From the NCBI RefSeq assembly GCF_020991365.1, contig NZ_JAJLRA010000001.1, positions 112,132-176,131 of the forward strand: a stretch of DNA of 64,000 nucleotides, read 5' to 3'. This DNA comes from Streptacidiphilus sp. ASG 303 (GTDB taxonomy: Bacteria > Actinomycetota > Actinomycetes > Streptomycetales > Streptomycetaceae). A model generated the notes under the pieces. The model did not search any database. It saw only the letters and a program-made list of their open reading frames with translations, and had not been told where the DNA came from. The first letter of the stretch is position 1. Each line of letters begins with the position of its first letter. The position numbers were made by a program, and so were the translations under genes. Below are positions 1-9,502 of this stretch, piece after piece.

Positions 1-436
1 CGGCCCGGACCGGGGAGCCGGCGCGGCCGCCCACGGACGGACCCCGCGGCCGGCGGCAGCCGCCCGCACCCGCGGACCTGCGCCGCGTCCGGACCGCTCC
101 GGATGCACCGTCACCCCCGCGGACACCGGAGCGGTCCGGCACGGCGGCCAGGCCGGGGGTCTCCCCGGCGGCTGCGGGCCGCAGCCGCCGGTGACGCCCA
201 GTCGGAGGCCGGGCGTCCGTCCGGCGCAGGCCGTGGCCGGACACACCCGCCCCCGGGATCCCCGGCGCCGCTGCGTCCCGGCCGAGGGGGCGGCCTCGGC
301 CGGGAGCCGCCGGACGACGGCCGCACCCGGCCCCCGGGGAGGGCGGTCCGACCCGGCGTGGGACGCGGCCCGGAAGCGGCCCGGAACCGGAGGCGGAACG
401 CCCGGTGAGCGGGGACGGCAGGCCGCGACGGACGTC
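1..436. other. no recognisable gene at window edge
   Basis: Very GC-rich sequence in which every reading frame is open only because stop codons are rare. I see no frame with recognisable protein motifs, no RNA gene and no strong hairpin. It lies downstream of the minus-strand VOC gene that ends at 437, so it may be 3' flank, or it may belong to a gene truncated by the window edge. Confidence 0.4.
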
Positions 437-826
437 CTACGACTTGCTGTGGAGGATCTGGATCAGGTTGCCGCAGGTGTCGTCCAGCACCGCGGTGGTG
501 ACCGCGCCCGTCTCCAGCGGCTCCTGGGTGAAGCGCACCCCGAGGCCGCGCAGCCGGTCGAACTCGGCCCGGACGTCGTCCACCGCGAAGGAGGCGGCCG
601 GGATGCCGTCCTGGGCCAGTGCCGTCCTGTACGGCTCCACTGCGGGATGGCCGGACGGCTCCAGCAGCAGTTCGGTCCCGTCGGGGTCCTCCGGCGAGGT
701 CACGGTCAGCCACCGGTGCTCGCCCAGCGGGACGTCGTGCTTCCTCACGAAGCCCAGCACCTCGGTGTAGAAGCGCAGGGCTTGGTCCTGGTCGTCGACG
801 AAGACGCTGGTGAGGTGGATCCTCAT
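437..826 (-). CDS. VOC/glyoxalase superfamily protein
   Basis: A single vicinal-oxygen-chelate module of about 129 residues. It opens with the typical strand MRIHLTSVFVDDQDQAL followed by RFYTEVLGF, and ends in DDTCGNLIQI, the usual closing metal-site strand. VOC proteins are dioxygenases, isomerases or antibiotic-binding proteins; the substrate cannot be read from sequence. The ATG at 826 is chosen because it forms an ATGA overlap with the stop of the upstream ArsR-type gene, indicating translational coupling. The pairing resembles the common actinobacterial ArsR plus VOC operon, so the enzyme probably acts on whatever the repressor senses. Confidence 0.85.
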   Translation of the reverse strand: MRIHLTSVFVDDQDQALRFYTEVLGFVRKHDVPLGEHRWLTVTSPEDPDGTELLLEPSGHPAVEPYRTALAQDGIPAASFAVDDVRAEFDRLRGLGVRFTQEPLETGAVTTAVLDDTCGNLIQILHSKS

Positions 827-1128
827 GGGGCACTCTCCGGTCTGTCGGGCCTGCGCCATCGGGCCGCGATGCGTTCGAGGGGTTCGGTGTTCAGATCGTG
901 GAACTTGTAGCGGCCCTGGCGCCGCGGGACGACGAGACCCGCGGACTCCAGTACGGCCAGGTGCTGGCTGACCGCCTGGCGGGACAGTCCCGGACCGCCC
1001 TCGGCCGCCAGTCGCGCGCAGATCTCGAACAGGGTCTGGCCGTCCCGCTCCACCAGTCCGTCGAGGATGCGCCGACGGGTGGGGTCGGCGAGCGCCTTGA
1101 AGACATCGTCCTCCACGACCACCACCAT
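823..1128 (-). CDS. ArsR-family winged-helix repressor
   Basis: A protein of about 101 residues with the ArsR/HTH_20 signature: ALADPTRRRILDGLVE in helix 1-2, recognition helix SRQAVSQHLAVLESAGLV, then the wing RRQGRYKFHDL. No ArsR-type cysteine metal site is visible, so it is more like the SdpR/YgaV-type regulators found with VOC or SRPBCC partners. The ATG at 1128 is preferred over an in-frame TTG at 1134. A 9-bp inverted repeat touches the ATG directly, which suggests autoregulation and possibly a leaderless message. It is the first gene of a two-gene operon with the VOC gene, overlapping it by 4 bp. Confidence 0.88.
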   Translation of the reverse strand: MVVVVEDDVFKALADPTRRRILDGLVERDGQTLFEICARLAAEGGPGLSRQAVSQHLAVLESAGLVVPRRQGRYKFHDLNTEPLERIAARWRRPDRPESAP

Positions 1129-1148
1129 AGGCAAGTACCTACTTGCCT
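1129..1148 (-). promoter_or_regulatory. candidate ArsR operator
   Basis: Perfect inverted repeat AGGCAAGTA-CC-TACTTGCCT ending one base before the ArsR start codon. On the minus strand it contains TAGGTA seven bases before the ATG, which could be a weak -10. Binding here would block initiation. The palindrome is seen directly; the function is inferred. Confidence 0.6.
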
Positions 1149-1337
1149 GTCAGGCCGGGTGTCCTGCCGCCGCCCGGCCGGGGCGGGCGGCTCCTCCGCC
1201 GGCTCGGAGGGGGGCCGGCCGCACTCGTGTGCGCGCATGCCGCCGGACATGCCGCAGAACTCCCGGACGGCGGAGCATGCCCGCGGCTCCCGTGGGCAGC
1301 GGTCCGGTCACGGATGGTCCACGGAACGGAGCGGCGG

Positions 1338-2027
1338 ATGGGCACGGAGGACGGCGGGGGTCGTGGGGCGGTGCTGTTCGACGTGGACGGGACCCTGGTG
1401 GACAGCACGTACCTGCACACGGTGACCTGGTGGGAGGCGTTCCGCCAGGCCGGGCGGACGGTGCCGATGGCGGACGTCCACCGCGCCGTCGGGATGGGCT
1501 CCGACCATCTCCTGGACCACCTGCTGGGCGAGGACCGCGACCGCGGCGGGGACGCCGCCGTCAGCGCCGCGCACCGCACCCTGTACGCCGAGTACTGGCC
1601 GCGGCTGGCACCGCTGGAGGGCGCCGCGGAACTGCTGCGGGAGTGCGCCCGCCGCGGCTGGACGGTGGTGCTGGCCAGCTCCGCCGAGGCCGAGGAGCTG
1701 GCGGTGATGCGGAAGGCCGTGGGGGCGGACGACGCCGTCGCCGACGCGACGAGCTCGGACGACGTGGAGGGGAGCAAACCCGCGCCCGACCTGGTGCGGC
1801 AGTCCCTGGAGCGGGCCGGGGTGCCCGCCGGCCGGGCGGTGTTCGTCGGCGACACGGTCTGGGACGTGGAGGCGTGCGGCCGCGCCGGGGTGCCGTGCGT
1901 CGGGGTGCTCTCCGGCGGGGTCTCGGAGGCGGAGCTGCGCGGGGCGGGGGCGGCCCAGGTGTTCCGGGGTCCGCGCGACCTGCTGGAGCACATCGACGAC
2001 AGCCTGCTCGCCGCTCCCCCGGCCTGA
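1338..2027 (+). CDS. HAD-superfamily hydrolase (phosphatase)
   Basis: About 229 residues with all HAD motifs. Motif I is LFDVDGTLVDS (nucleophile and acid aspartates), motif II is VVLASSAEAEE, motif III is the lysine of EGSKPAPD, and motif IV is VFVGDTVWDVEAC. A helical cap of roughly 70 residues follows motif I, so this is a subclass IA phosphatase like phosphoglycolate phosphatase or beta-phosphoglucomutase. The final substrate cannot be assigned. The ATG at 1338 was chosen because homology starts a few residues later. It is divergent from the ArsR/VOC operon. Confidence 0.88.
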   Translation: MGTEDGGGRGAVLFDVDGTLVDSTYLHTVTWWEAFRQAGRTVPMADVHRAVGMGSDHLLDHLLGEDRDRGGDAAVSAAHRTLYAEYWPRLAPLEGAAELLRECARRGWTVVLASSAEAEELAVMRKAVGADDAVADATSSDDVEGSKPAPDLVRQSLERAGVPAGRAVFVGDTVWDVEACGRAGVPCVGVLSGGVSEAELRGAGAAQVFRGPRDLLEHIDDSLLAAPPA

Positions 2028-2189
2028 GCCGGGGGCCGGGGCTGCCGGGCGCCGGGCGCGGCGCACCGTTCCCGGCGGCCCTGCGGCGGGCGGGCCCTGC
2101 CGCGGCCGTCGTTTCGGCCTCCGGGGCCCGGGTACGCGGAGGCGGCCGGAGCCGGTGGACCTTCCACCGGCGGGCGTTCTGGAGGTGCC

Positions 2190-2744
2190 ATGTCCTCGCA
2201 CGGGTCCGACGGCCACGACGGCGACAGCGGAGGCGACGGGGGTCTGCGCGGCGCGGTCGAGGCGGAGCGGCGGGCCTACGCCGGGGAGTCCGACCACCCG
2301 CTCGGCGGCTACGCGGGCGCCATGGGCGTGTACGCGGCCTCGGTCGCCGCGCTCGCCGGCGCCGCCCGCCTGAGCGGGCGCCCGCTGCCCTCGCCGACGC
2401 CCTGGGATTTGGTGGTCTGCACCGGCGCGACGCACCGCCTCAGCCGGCTGCTGACCAAGGACCCGGTGACGAGCCCGCTGCGGATGCCCTTCACCCGCTT
2501 CCTGGGCACCACCGGACCGGCGGAGCTGAAGGAGGAGGTCCGCGGGTCGGGGGCCCGCAAGGCGATCGGGGAACTGCTGACCTGCCCGTTCTGCGCGGGC
2601 ATGTGGATCGCCACCGGGCTGTCGGCCGGTCTGGTGTTCGCGCCCCGCGCCACCCGGCTCGCCGCGTTCGCCCTCACCGCGCTGACCGGCTCCGACCTGC
2701 TGCACTTCGCACGGGTGCGGATGCAGCAGGCCGTGGGCGAGTGA
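2190..2744 (+). CDS. DUF1360 family membrane protein
   Basis: About 184 residues. A charged N-terminus is followed by a short helix-rich region, then WDLVVCTGATHRLSRLLTKD and the hallmark LLTCPFCAGMWIA with two cysteines. A hydrophobic helix and GSDLLHFARV complete it. This arrangement matches DUF1360 proteins, small bacterial membrane proteins related to sporulation protein YjcA-like families; no reaction is known. A GGAGGTGCC ribosome binding site precedes the ATG at 2190. Confidence 0.8.
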   Translation: MSSHGSDGHDGDSGGDGGLRGAVEAERRAYAGESDHPLGGYAGAMGVYAASVAALAGAARLSGRPLPSPTPWDLVVCTGATHRLSRLLTKDPVTSPLRMPFTRFLGTTGPAELKEEVRGSGARKAIGELLTCPFCAGMWIATGLSAGLVFAPRATRLAAFALTALTGSDLLHFARVRMQQAVGE

Positions 2745-2963
2745 CGGGAGCCCCTCCGCGCCGGGGCCGCCGGAGCCGGGTGCCCGCCGACGGGATCTGA
2801 CCGGACCGGCGGGTCCGGGGCCCGCCGGCCCGCCGCGGCGTGCGGCCGCGCCCCGGCGGCCCCCGTCGCTGGCGCGCCGCCGCAGGTTGGGCGAGGATCA
2901 CTGCATGAGGCGTGCGGTCGTACGGATGGGGTCGGCACCGCTCGCGCGCTCGCGCGCGGCGGC

Positions 2964-4610
2964 ATGTCCGGGGGCTGCCGGGGGTGTCGCGGCACGCCCG
3001 CGGACGGGCGGCGGGCCGTGACCGCGGGCCTGCCGGGGACCGTCCTGGTGGTCGACGCCCGGACCGGCCGGCGGTCGGTGGCCGAGTGGCTGCGGCGCGC
3101 CGGGCACCGGGTGGTCGAGGCCGCGGACGGCGCCCAGGCGCTGGCCGCCCTCGGCAACCCCGACGACCTGCCCGAGGCGGCCGTCATCGACGTGCGGCTG
3201 CCCGACATGAGCGGCCACGAGGTCTGCGACTACATCAAGGGCCGCCCCAGTACGGCGGCGCTCCCGGTGGTCCACATCTCGGACTCGGCGGCGCTGACGG
3301 CGTCGGCGGACCGCACGCGGGGCCTGGAGCGCGGGGCCGACGCCTACCTCACCGAGCCCGTCGCCCCGGAGGAGCTGCTGGCGACGGTCGGGGCCCTGCT
3401 GCGGTACGGGCGCGCGCGGCGGCGGGCCGAGCGCCTGGCGGCCCGGATGACGCAGCTCAACCGGGCCACCCTGGCCGTGTACGCGGCGACCCGGGTGGAG
3501 ACCCTGGCCGCGGCGGCCGCGTCCGGGGCGGCCCGCCTGATGTCCTCGCCCGCGGCGGCGGTGGTCCTCTCCCCCGACGGGCGGGTGCTGCGGATGACGT
3601 CGCCGACGCCGGCGGGCCGCCCGGAGGTGCGGGCGGCCCATCCGGGCCTGCTGCAGTGGCTGGGGAGCCGCGCGCTGGGCGACCGGATCGGGGCCGGCCT
3701 GGCGGTGGTGCCGCACCGCGACTGGAAGGAGCAGGTGCCCGACGCGGTCTTCGACGGCGACGTGTGCCTGGTGCTGGCCCGCACCAAGCGGGCGCGTCCC
3801 CCGGTGTGCCTGGCGGTGGAGGCGTCGTCGGTGGAGGACGCCGAGGACCGGGAGCTGCTCAACCAGCTGGCCCACGGTTCCGCGATGGCGGTGGAGGCGC
3901 TGCGCACGTACTCGGAGGAGCACTCGCTGGCGCTGACCCTGCAGCGGAGCTTCCTGCCCAGCCGCTTCCCGCGGGTGGCGGGCGTGGAGCTGGCGGTCCG
4001 GTACGTGCCGGCGTCGACCCAGGCGGAGATCGGCGGCGACTTCTACGAGGCGGTGGAGACGCCGCACGGCCTGCTGCTCGCCATCGGGGACGTCGCCGGG
4101 CACTCGCTGGAGGCGGCGGCGGTCATGGGCGAGCTGCGGCACGCGCTGCGGGCCTACGCCGCCGAGGGCCACGGGCCTCGCGAGGTGCTGGACCTGCTGG
4201 ACGGGCTGCTGGTGCGGTTCCAGCCCGGTGTCACGGCGACGGTCTGCCTGGCGCTGGTGGAGCCCGGCGGGCGGCGGGTGCGGATCGCCAACGCCGGCCA
4301 CTTGCCGCCGCTGCTGCTCGACCCGGGCGGCGGCACGCGGTACTCGGCGGCCCGCGGCACGCTGCTGGGTCTGGGCGTGGGGCATCCGGAGCCGGTGGTC
4401 GAGGACGTGGCCCCGGGCACCCGGGTGCTGCTGGTCACCGACGGCCTGGTGGAGGTCCGCGGGGTGGACCTGGAGGACAGCCTCGCGGCGCTGCGGCGGA
4501 CGGCGGAGGAGGGCCCCGCCGACCTGGAGCAGCTGTGCGACGCGCTGGTGACGGTGTTCGGGGTCGGCAAGGGCGACGACATCGCGCTGCTCGCGGCCCG
4601 CTGCGGCTGA
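2964..4610 (+). CDS. receiver-GAF-SpoIIE (PP2C) phosphatase
   Basis: About 548 residues in three parts. Residues about 26-145 form a response-regulator receiver with phospho-acceptor Asp near 76 in VIDVRLPDMSG. Residues about 165-310 look like a GAF sensor. Residues about 325-545 form a PP2C/SpoIIE phosphatase with LQRSFLPSRFPRVAG, EIGGDFYEAV, AIGDVAGHS, NAGHLPPLL, TDGLVEV and GDDIALL. Such proteins dephosphorylate anti-sigma-factor antagonists (SpoIIAA/RsbV type) in sigma-B-like partner switching. The receiver lacks the conserved lysine after strand 5 (YLTEPV instead of a KP motif) and has one acidic residue after strand 1, so classical phosphorylation is uncertain. A GTG at 3018 is an alternative start. 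No kinase is adjacent. Confidence 0.9.
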   Translation: MSGGCRGCRGTPADGRRAVTAGLPGTVLVVDARTGRRSVAEWLRRAGHRVVEAADGAQALAALGNPDDLPEAAVIDVRLPDMSGHEVCDYIKGRPSTAALPVVHISDSAALTASADRTRGLERGADAYLTEPVAPEELLATVGALLRYGRARRRAERLAARMTQLNRATLAVYAATRVETLAAAAASGAARLMSSPAAAVVLSPDGRVLRMTSPTPAGRPEVRAAHPGLLQWLGSRALGDRIGAGLAVVPHRDWKEQVPDAVFDGDVCLVLARTKRARPPVCLAVEASSVEDAEDRELLNQLAHGSAMAVEALRTYSEEHSLALTLQRSFLPSRFPRVAGVELAVRYVPASTQAEIGGDFYEAVETPHGLLLAIGDVAGHSLEAAAVMGELRHALRAYAAEGHGPREVLDLLDGLLVRFQPGVTATVCLALVEPGGRRVRIANAGHLPPLLLDPGGGTRYSAARGTLLGLGVGHPEPVVEDVAPGTRVLLVTDGLVEVRGVDLEDSLAALRRTAEEGPADLEQLCDALVTVFGVGKGDDIALLAARCG

Positions 4611-4785
4611 GGGGCGGACCCGTCGCCGGACGGGCGCCCGCGGGCACCGGCCCCGGCCCGTACGGGCCCGCCGCCGGGGTCGGGGAGCCGGGGCGCCGCG
4701 CGGAGGCCGGGGGTGGCAGCAGGCCGGGGGGCGGGAGGACGGTGGGCAGGAGGCCGGACGGCGGGAGGCCGCGCGGCGGGCCGCG

Positions 4786-5340
4786 TCAGGCGGCGGGCAG
4801 GCCGGCGCGGCGGACGGCGCGCAGGGCCCGGCGGCGCCGCAGGCCGGTGAGCCCGTCCAGGAAGAGGCCGCCGTCGAGGTGGCCCGTCTCGTGCAGGAGG
4901 CAGCGGGCGAAGAAGCCGGTCCCCTCCACCCGCAGCGGGCGCCCGGCCGGGTCGTACCCCTCGACCACGGCGCGGTCCGGGCGGGGCGTGCCGGCCCGGA
5001 CGCCGGGGACCGAGAGGCAGCCCTCCTCCCCGGTGACGGTCACCCCGTCGGCCTCGACGAGGACGGGGTTGACGACGGCGCCGAGGTGGCGGACGTCCTC
5101 GTCGTCGGGGCAGTCGTGGACGAACACCCGCAGCGGGACGCCGATCTGGTTGGCCGCCAGGCCGACGCCGTCCTCGGCGTACATGGTGGCGAACATGTCC
5201 TCGACCAGCCGGGCGAGGTCGGCGTCGAACGCGGTGACCGGCGCGCAGGGCTCGCGGAGGACCGGGTCGCCGAGGACGCGCACGGGGTGGACGCGGCCGG
5301 AGCTGCCGGGGATGCGGACGCGGGTGGTGCCTGCTGCCAT
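4786..5340 (-). CDS. def: peptide deformylase
   Basis: About 184 residues, the normal size. The three metal-hydrolase motifs are present: GVGLAANQIG (residues 58-67), EGCLS (106-110) and HETGH (150-154). The Cys and two His bind the metal, and the Glu is catalytic. The enzyme removes the formyl group from nascent N-termini in the cytosol. Streptomyces usually carry several copies; nothing here tells which paralogue this is. A TAGGCT -10 element lies only seven bases before the ATG, suggesting a leaderless transcript. It is divergent from murT-gatD. Confidence 0.95.
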   Translation of the reverse strand: MAAGTTRVRIPGSSGRVHPVRVLGDPVLREPCAPVTAFDADLARLVEDMFATMYAEDGVGLAANQIGVPLRVFVHDCPDDEDVRHLGAVVNPVLVEADGVTVTGEEGCLSVPGVRAGTPRPDRAVVEGYDPAGRPLRVEGTGFFARCLLHETGHLDGGLFLDGLTGLRRRRALRAVRRAGLPAA

Positions 5341-5347
5341 GGCGCCG

Positions 5348-5353
5348 AGCCTA
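5348..5353 (-). promoter_or_regulatory. -10 element of def, leaderless promoter
   Basis: TAGGCT on the minus strand, seven bases upstream of the def ATG. That spacing would put the transcription start at or next to the start codon, and no Shine-Dalgarno lies between. No clear -35 hexamer is seen. Confidence 0.5.
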
Positions 5354-5712
5354 TCCGGGCCCGGCCGGGGGCCGTACCGGTCGGGTCGGCGGGAGGCGCC
5401 CCCGGCGCGGCCGGCCGGTGCGGGCGTGCGCGGCGCCGGCGCTCCCGCCGCGACCGGCCCCGGCACGGACGGCCGCGCCGGTGGCGGTGGCCGCGGTGGC
5501 GGCCGTCCGGACGGCCCCGGCTGACGCCCGGTGAGGGCCGCCGGGGCGCGTCCGGCGAGGCCACGGAGGGTCCGCCGGAGGGGGCGCGCACGATCTGCGG
5601 GGGTGGGGCGCGCGGCGCCGGGCGCGGGAGTCGGTAGGCTGACGGCGTCCCCGTTGCCCCAGCGGCCGTGTTCCGGCCAGGGTGGCGCCGCACCGAGGAG
5701 GAACCACTGACG
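5354..5712 (+). other. def/murT divergent intergenic region
   Basis: About 360 bp between the divergent def and murT starts. A TAGGCT (5635-5640) on the plus strand is a plausible -10 for murT-gatD, giving a leader of about 65 nt. A GAGGAG ribosome binding site lies about 14 bases before the murT ATG. The rest is GC-rich with no recognisable gene. Confidence 0.4.
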
Positions 5713-6981
5713 ATGCCAGGCACCGGTTCGGAGGCCCCGGCGCAGGGCGGGCGCGACGCGTCGCTGCCCGCACGCGCGAAGATCGCCGTCACTGCCGGCC
5801 GGGTGGCGGCCGCAGTCTCCCGCACGGCGGGCCGCGGCAGCGGCTCGGTCATCGGCGGCAAGGTCGCGCTGAGGCTCGACCCCGACCTGCTGGCCAAGCT
5901 CGCCGACCACCTGGACGTCGTCCTGGTGAGCGCGACCAACGGCAAGACCACCACCACCCGTCTGATCGCCGAGGCGCTGCGCGCCGCCGGTCCCGTGGTC
6001 TCCAACGCGCTGGGCGCCAACATGCCCGCCGGCATCACCGCGGCGCTGGCGGGCGGCAGCGAGTCCCGCTTCGGTGTGATCGAGGTGGACGAGAAGTACC
6101 TGGCCGGCGTGGCCCGGGACACCCGCCCCAAGGCGATCGCCCTGCTCAACCTCTCCCGCGACCAGCTGGACCGCGCGGCCGAGACCCGCATGCTGGCCGA
6201 GCGCTGGCGCGAGGGCCTGAAGGACACCGAGGCCGTCGTCATCGCCAACGCGGACGACCCGCTGGTGACCTGGGCCGCGTCGTCCTGCCGCCGGGTGGTG
6301 TGGGTGGCCGCCGGACAGGCGTGGAAGGAGGACGCCTGGTCCTGCCCGTCGTGCGGCGGCGTCATGCAGCGCCCCGGCGACGACTGGTTCTGCGCGGAGT
6401 GCGGCTTCCGCAGGCCGCAGCCGCACTGGGCGCTGTCGGGCAGCCACGTGTACGACCCGCAGGGCGCCGCGTGGCCGATCCAGCTCCAGCTGCCGGGCCG
6501 GGCGAACCTGGCCAACGCCGCCACCTCGGCGGCGGTCGCGGCCGTGTTCGGCGTGCCGCCGGCGACCTCGCTGCAGCGGATGCAGTCGGTGGCCGCGGTC
6601 GCGGGCCGGTACGACGTGGTGACGTACGAGGGCCGCCAGGTGCGCCTGCTGCTCGCGAAGAACCCGGCCGGCTGGCTGGAGACGTTCTCGCTGATCGACG
6701 GCCCGCCGACGCCGGTGGTCCTCTCGGTGAACGCGCTGGACGCGGACGGCACCGACACCTCCTGGCTGTGGGACGTGGACTACGAGGGCCTGGTGGGCCA
6801 CCCGTTGTTCGTGATGGGGCAGCGCAAGCTCGACCTGGCCGTCCGGCTGGAGGTCGCGGGCCTGCCGTTCCAGGTGGTCGACTCGCTCGCGGAGGCGGTC
6901 CGGACGGCCCCGCAGGGCCGCATCGAGGCCATCGCCAACTACACCGCGTTCCAGCAGCTGCGCCGCGCGGTCGCGGGCTGA
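5713..6981 (+). CDS. murT: lipid II isoglutaminyl synthase subunit MurT
   Basis: About 422 residues, a Mur-ligase-like protein. The ATP site is VSATNGKTTTTR (about 72-83). The central domain carries an inserted zinc ribbon with Cys 211, 214, 227 and 230 (CPSC and CAEC). A C-terminal DUF1727 region ends near IANYTAFQQL. MurT activates the alpha-carboxyl of the D-Glu in lipid II and, with GatD, converts it to D-isoglutamine, which is needed for efficient peptidoglycan cross-linking at the inner membrane face. The start is fixed by GAGGAG upstream of 5713. gatD follows 46 bp downstream on the same strand, the standard two-gene operon. Confidence 0.95.
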   Translation: MPGTGSEAPAQGGRDASLPARAKIAVTAGRVAAAVSRTAGRGSGSVIGGKVALRLDPDLLAKLADHLDVVLVSATNGKTTTTRLIAEALRAAGPVVSNALGANMPAGITAALAGGSESRFGVIEVDEKYLAGVARDTRPKAIALLNLSRDQLDRAAETRMLAERWREGLKDTEAVVIANADDPLVTWAASSCRRVVWVAAGQAWKEDAWSCPSCGGVMQRPGDDWFCAECGFRRPQPHWALSGSHVYDPQGAAWPIQLQLPGRANLANAATSAAVAAVFGVPPATSLQRMQSVAAVAGRYDVVTYEGRQVRLLLAKNPAGWLETFSLIDGPPTPVVLSVNALDADGTDTSWLWDVDYEGLVGHPLFVMGQRKLDLAVRLEVAGLPFQVVDSLAEAVRTAPQGRIEAIANYTAFQQLRRAVAG

Positions 6982-7027
6982 GACGGCGGGCGGCAACACC
7001 GATGACGTGGGAGATCGAGGGACGAGC

Positions 7028-7762
7028 ATGAGTGACAGCAGCCTGCGCCTGGTGTGGGTCTACCCCGACCTGCTGAGCACGTACGGCGACCGCGGCAACG
7101 TGCTGGTGGTGGAGCGGCGGGCGCGCCAGCGCGGCCTGGACGTCGCCCGCATCGACGTGCGGTCCGACCAGCCCGTCCCGACCAGCGGCGACATCTACCT
7201 GATCGGCGGCGGCGAGGACCGGCCGCAGCGGCTGGCCGCGGAGCGGCTGCGCGTGGACCCGGGCCTGCCCCGGGCGGTGGACAACGGCGCCATCGTCTTC
7301 TCGGTCTGCGCGGGGTACCAGATCCTGGGCCACGAGTTCATCAACGACCTGGGGCAGCGCGAGGCGGGCCTGGGCCTGCTCGACGTGCACAGCACCCGCG
7401 GCGAGGGCGCCCGCAACGTCGGCGACATCCTCGCGGAGGTCGACCCGCGCCTGGGCCTGCCGCCGCTGACCGGCTTCGAGAACCACCAGGGCGTCACGCA
7501 CCTGGGCCAGGGCGTCTCCCCGCTGGCGACCGTCCAGGTCGGCGGCGGCAACGGCACCGGCGACGGCACCGAGGGCGCCTGGCGCGACACCGTGTTCGGC
7601 ACCTACCTGCACGGCCCGGTGATGGCCCGCAACCCCGCCATGGCGGACCTGCTGCTCAAGCTGGCGCTGGACGTCAGCGCCCTGCCGCCGGCCGACAACA
7701 CCTGGTACGACGCGCTGCGCGGGGAGCGGATCGCGGCGGCCCGGCAGCAGCAGAGCGCCTGA
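7028..7762 (+). CDS. gatD: lipid II isoglutaminyl synthase glutaminase GatD
   Basis: About 244 residues, a class I glutamine amidotransferase of the CobB/CobQ type. The nucleophile Cys94 lies in FSVCAGYQILG and the catalytic His195 in GTYLHGPVMARNP; both positions agree with those known for Staphylococcus GatD. It hydrolyses glutamine and channels ammonia to MurT for amidation of lipid II. The ATG at 7028 is preferred over upstream in-frame codons because homology begins with LRLVWVYPDLLSTYGDRGN. It is co-transcribed with murT. Confidence 0.95.
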   Translation: MSDSSLRLVWVYPDLLSTYGDRGNVLVVERRARQRGLDVARIDVRSDQPVPTSGDIYLIGGGEDRPQRLAAERLRVDPGLPRAVDNGAIVFSVCAGYQILGHEFINDLGQREAGLGLLDVHSTRGEGARNVGDILAEVDPRLGLPPLTGFENHQGVTHLGQGVSPLATVQVGGGNGTGDGTEGAWRDTVFGTYLHGPVMARNPAMADLLLKLALDVSALPPADNTWYDALRGERIAAARQQQSA

Positions 7763-8005
7763 CGGCCGCACGGGGGCACGGGACCGCCGCAGGGCGGGGC
7801 CCGCGCCCGCCGCACGGCACGGCTCCCCGCGGACCCGGCGCACGCACGGGCCGGGCCGTACGCCCGCGCTCCCCGTGCGCCGGGGTCCGGGGACGCCCGG
7901 CCGTGGGAGGCTTGTCCCACGGCGCGGGCCGGCGCGGTGCGGCGGCCGGCCCCGTCGGGAGCCCCCGGCGCCCGGAGGACGACCGGGCACCGGGTGCCGC
8001 ACGGC

Positions 8006-8028
8006 CCCGCCCCGTACGCTGGGGCGGG
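8006..8028. terminator. hairpin downstream of gatD
   Basis: Perfect 8-bp stem CCCGCCCC / GGGGCGGG with a 7-nt loop, about 240 bp after the gatD stop. It has no U-tract, which is common for Streptomyces terminators. Confidence 0.4.
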
Positions 8029-8063
8029 TAGCGCGGGCGACCGCACGCCGAACAACTGCACAC

Positions 8064-8093
8064 GGGGTGCCCGCGCGACCCGCAGGGCACCCC
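8064..8093. terminator. second hairpin, gatD-pfkA intergenic
   Basis: Perfect 9-bp stem GGGGTGCCC / GGGCACCCC with a 12-nt loop. With the hairpin at 8006 it makes a tandem pair in the 564-bp gatD-pfkA gap. A weaker 7-bp repeat ATCGGAT / ATCCGAT lies at 8174-8200, closer to pfkA, and could be regulatory. I see no gene in 7763-8326. Confidence 0.4.
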
Positions 8094-8326
8094 GCGATGG
8101 CCTCCAGCGCGGGGGCGCCGAAGGCGCCGCCCCCGCCTCCGCCCCCGTCTGGCCGGACGCCGGGGCCGGTATGATCGGATGAGGATGACCGTGATCCGAT
8201 CCGACGCCTTCCGTCATCCCCGCGGCAACCTCCTCGCCGGACCGGCGTCGGAGCCGGCCGCTACGGTGGCGGAGTCGTCCCAACGTGTAGTCCGGCCGTC
8301 CGGTTCTGCTCGGGAGTTGCAAAGCG

Positions 8327-9352
<1,026 letters not shown>

Positions 9353-9382
9353 GGCACGCAGGCCCGGGACGGCACGCACGGA

Positions 9383-9428
9383 CGCGGCCGCCGTCCACCG
9401 CCCACCCCGGCGGCGGGCGGCGGCCGCG
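9383..9428. terminator. possible terminator after pfkA
   Basis: A 10-bp perfect inverted repeat (CGCGGCCGCC / GGCGGCCGCG) with a loop of about 26 nt that can itself pair, starting about 30 bp after the pfkA stop. A TACCCT at 9436-9441 beyond it may be a -10 for the next gene. Confidence 0.35.
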
Positions 9429-9502
9429 GCGGTTCTACCCTGGTTCGGTCGGAAGTCGGGCGAAACGCCCGGTGCCGGAGCGAGGGAAAGCGGGATCCGC
9501 CC

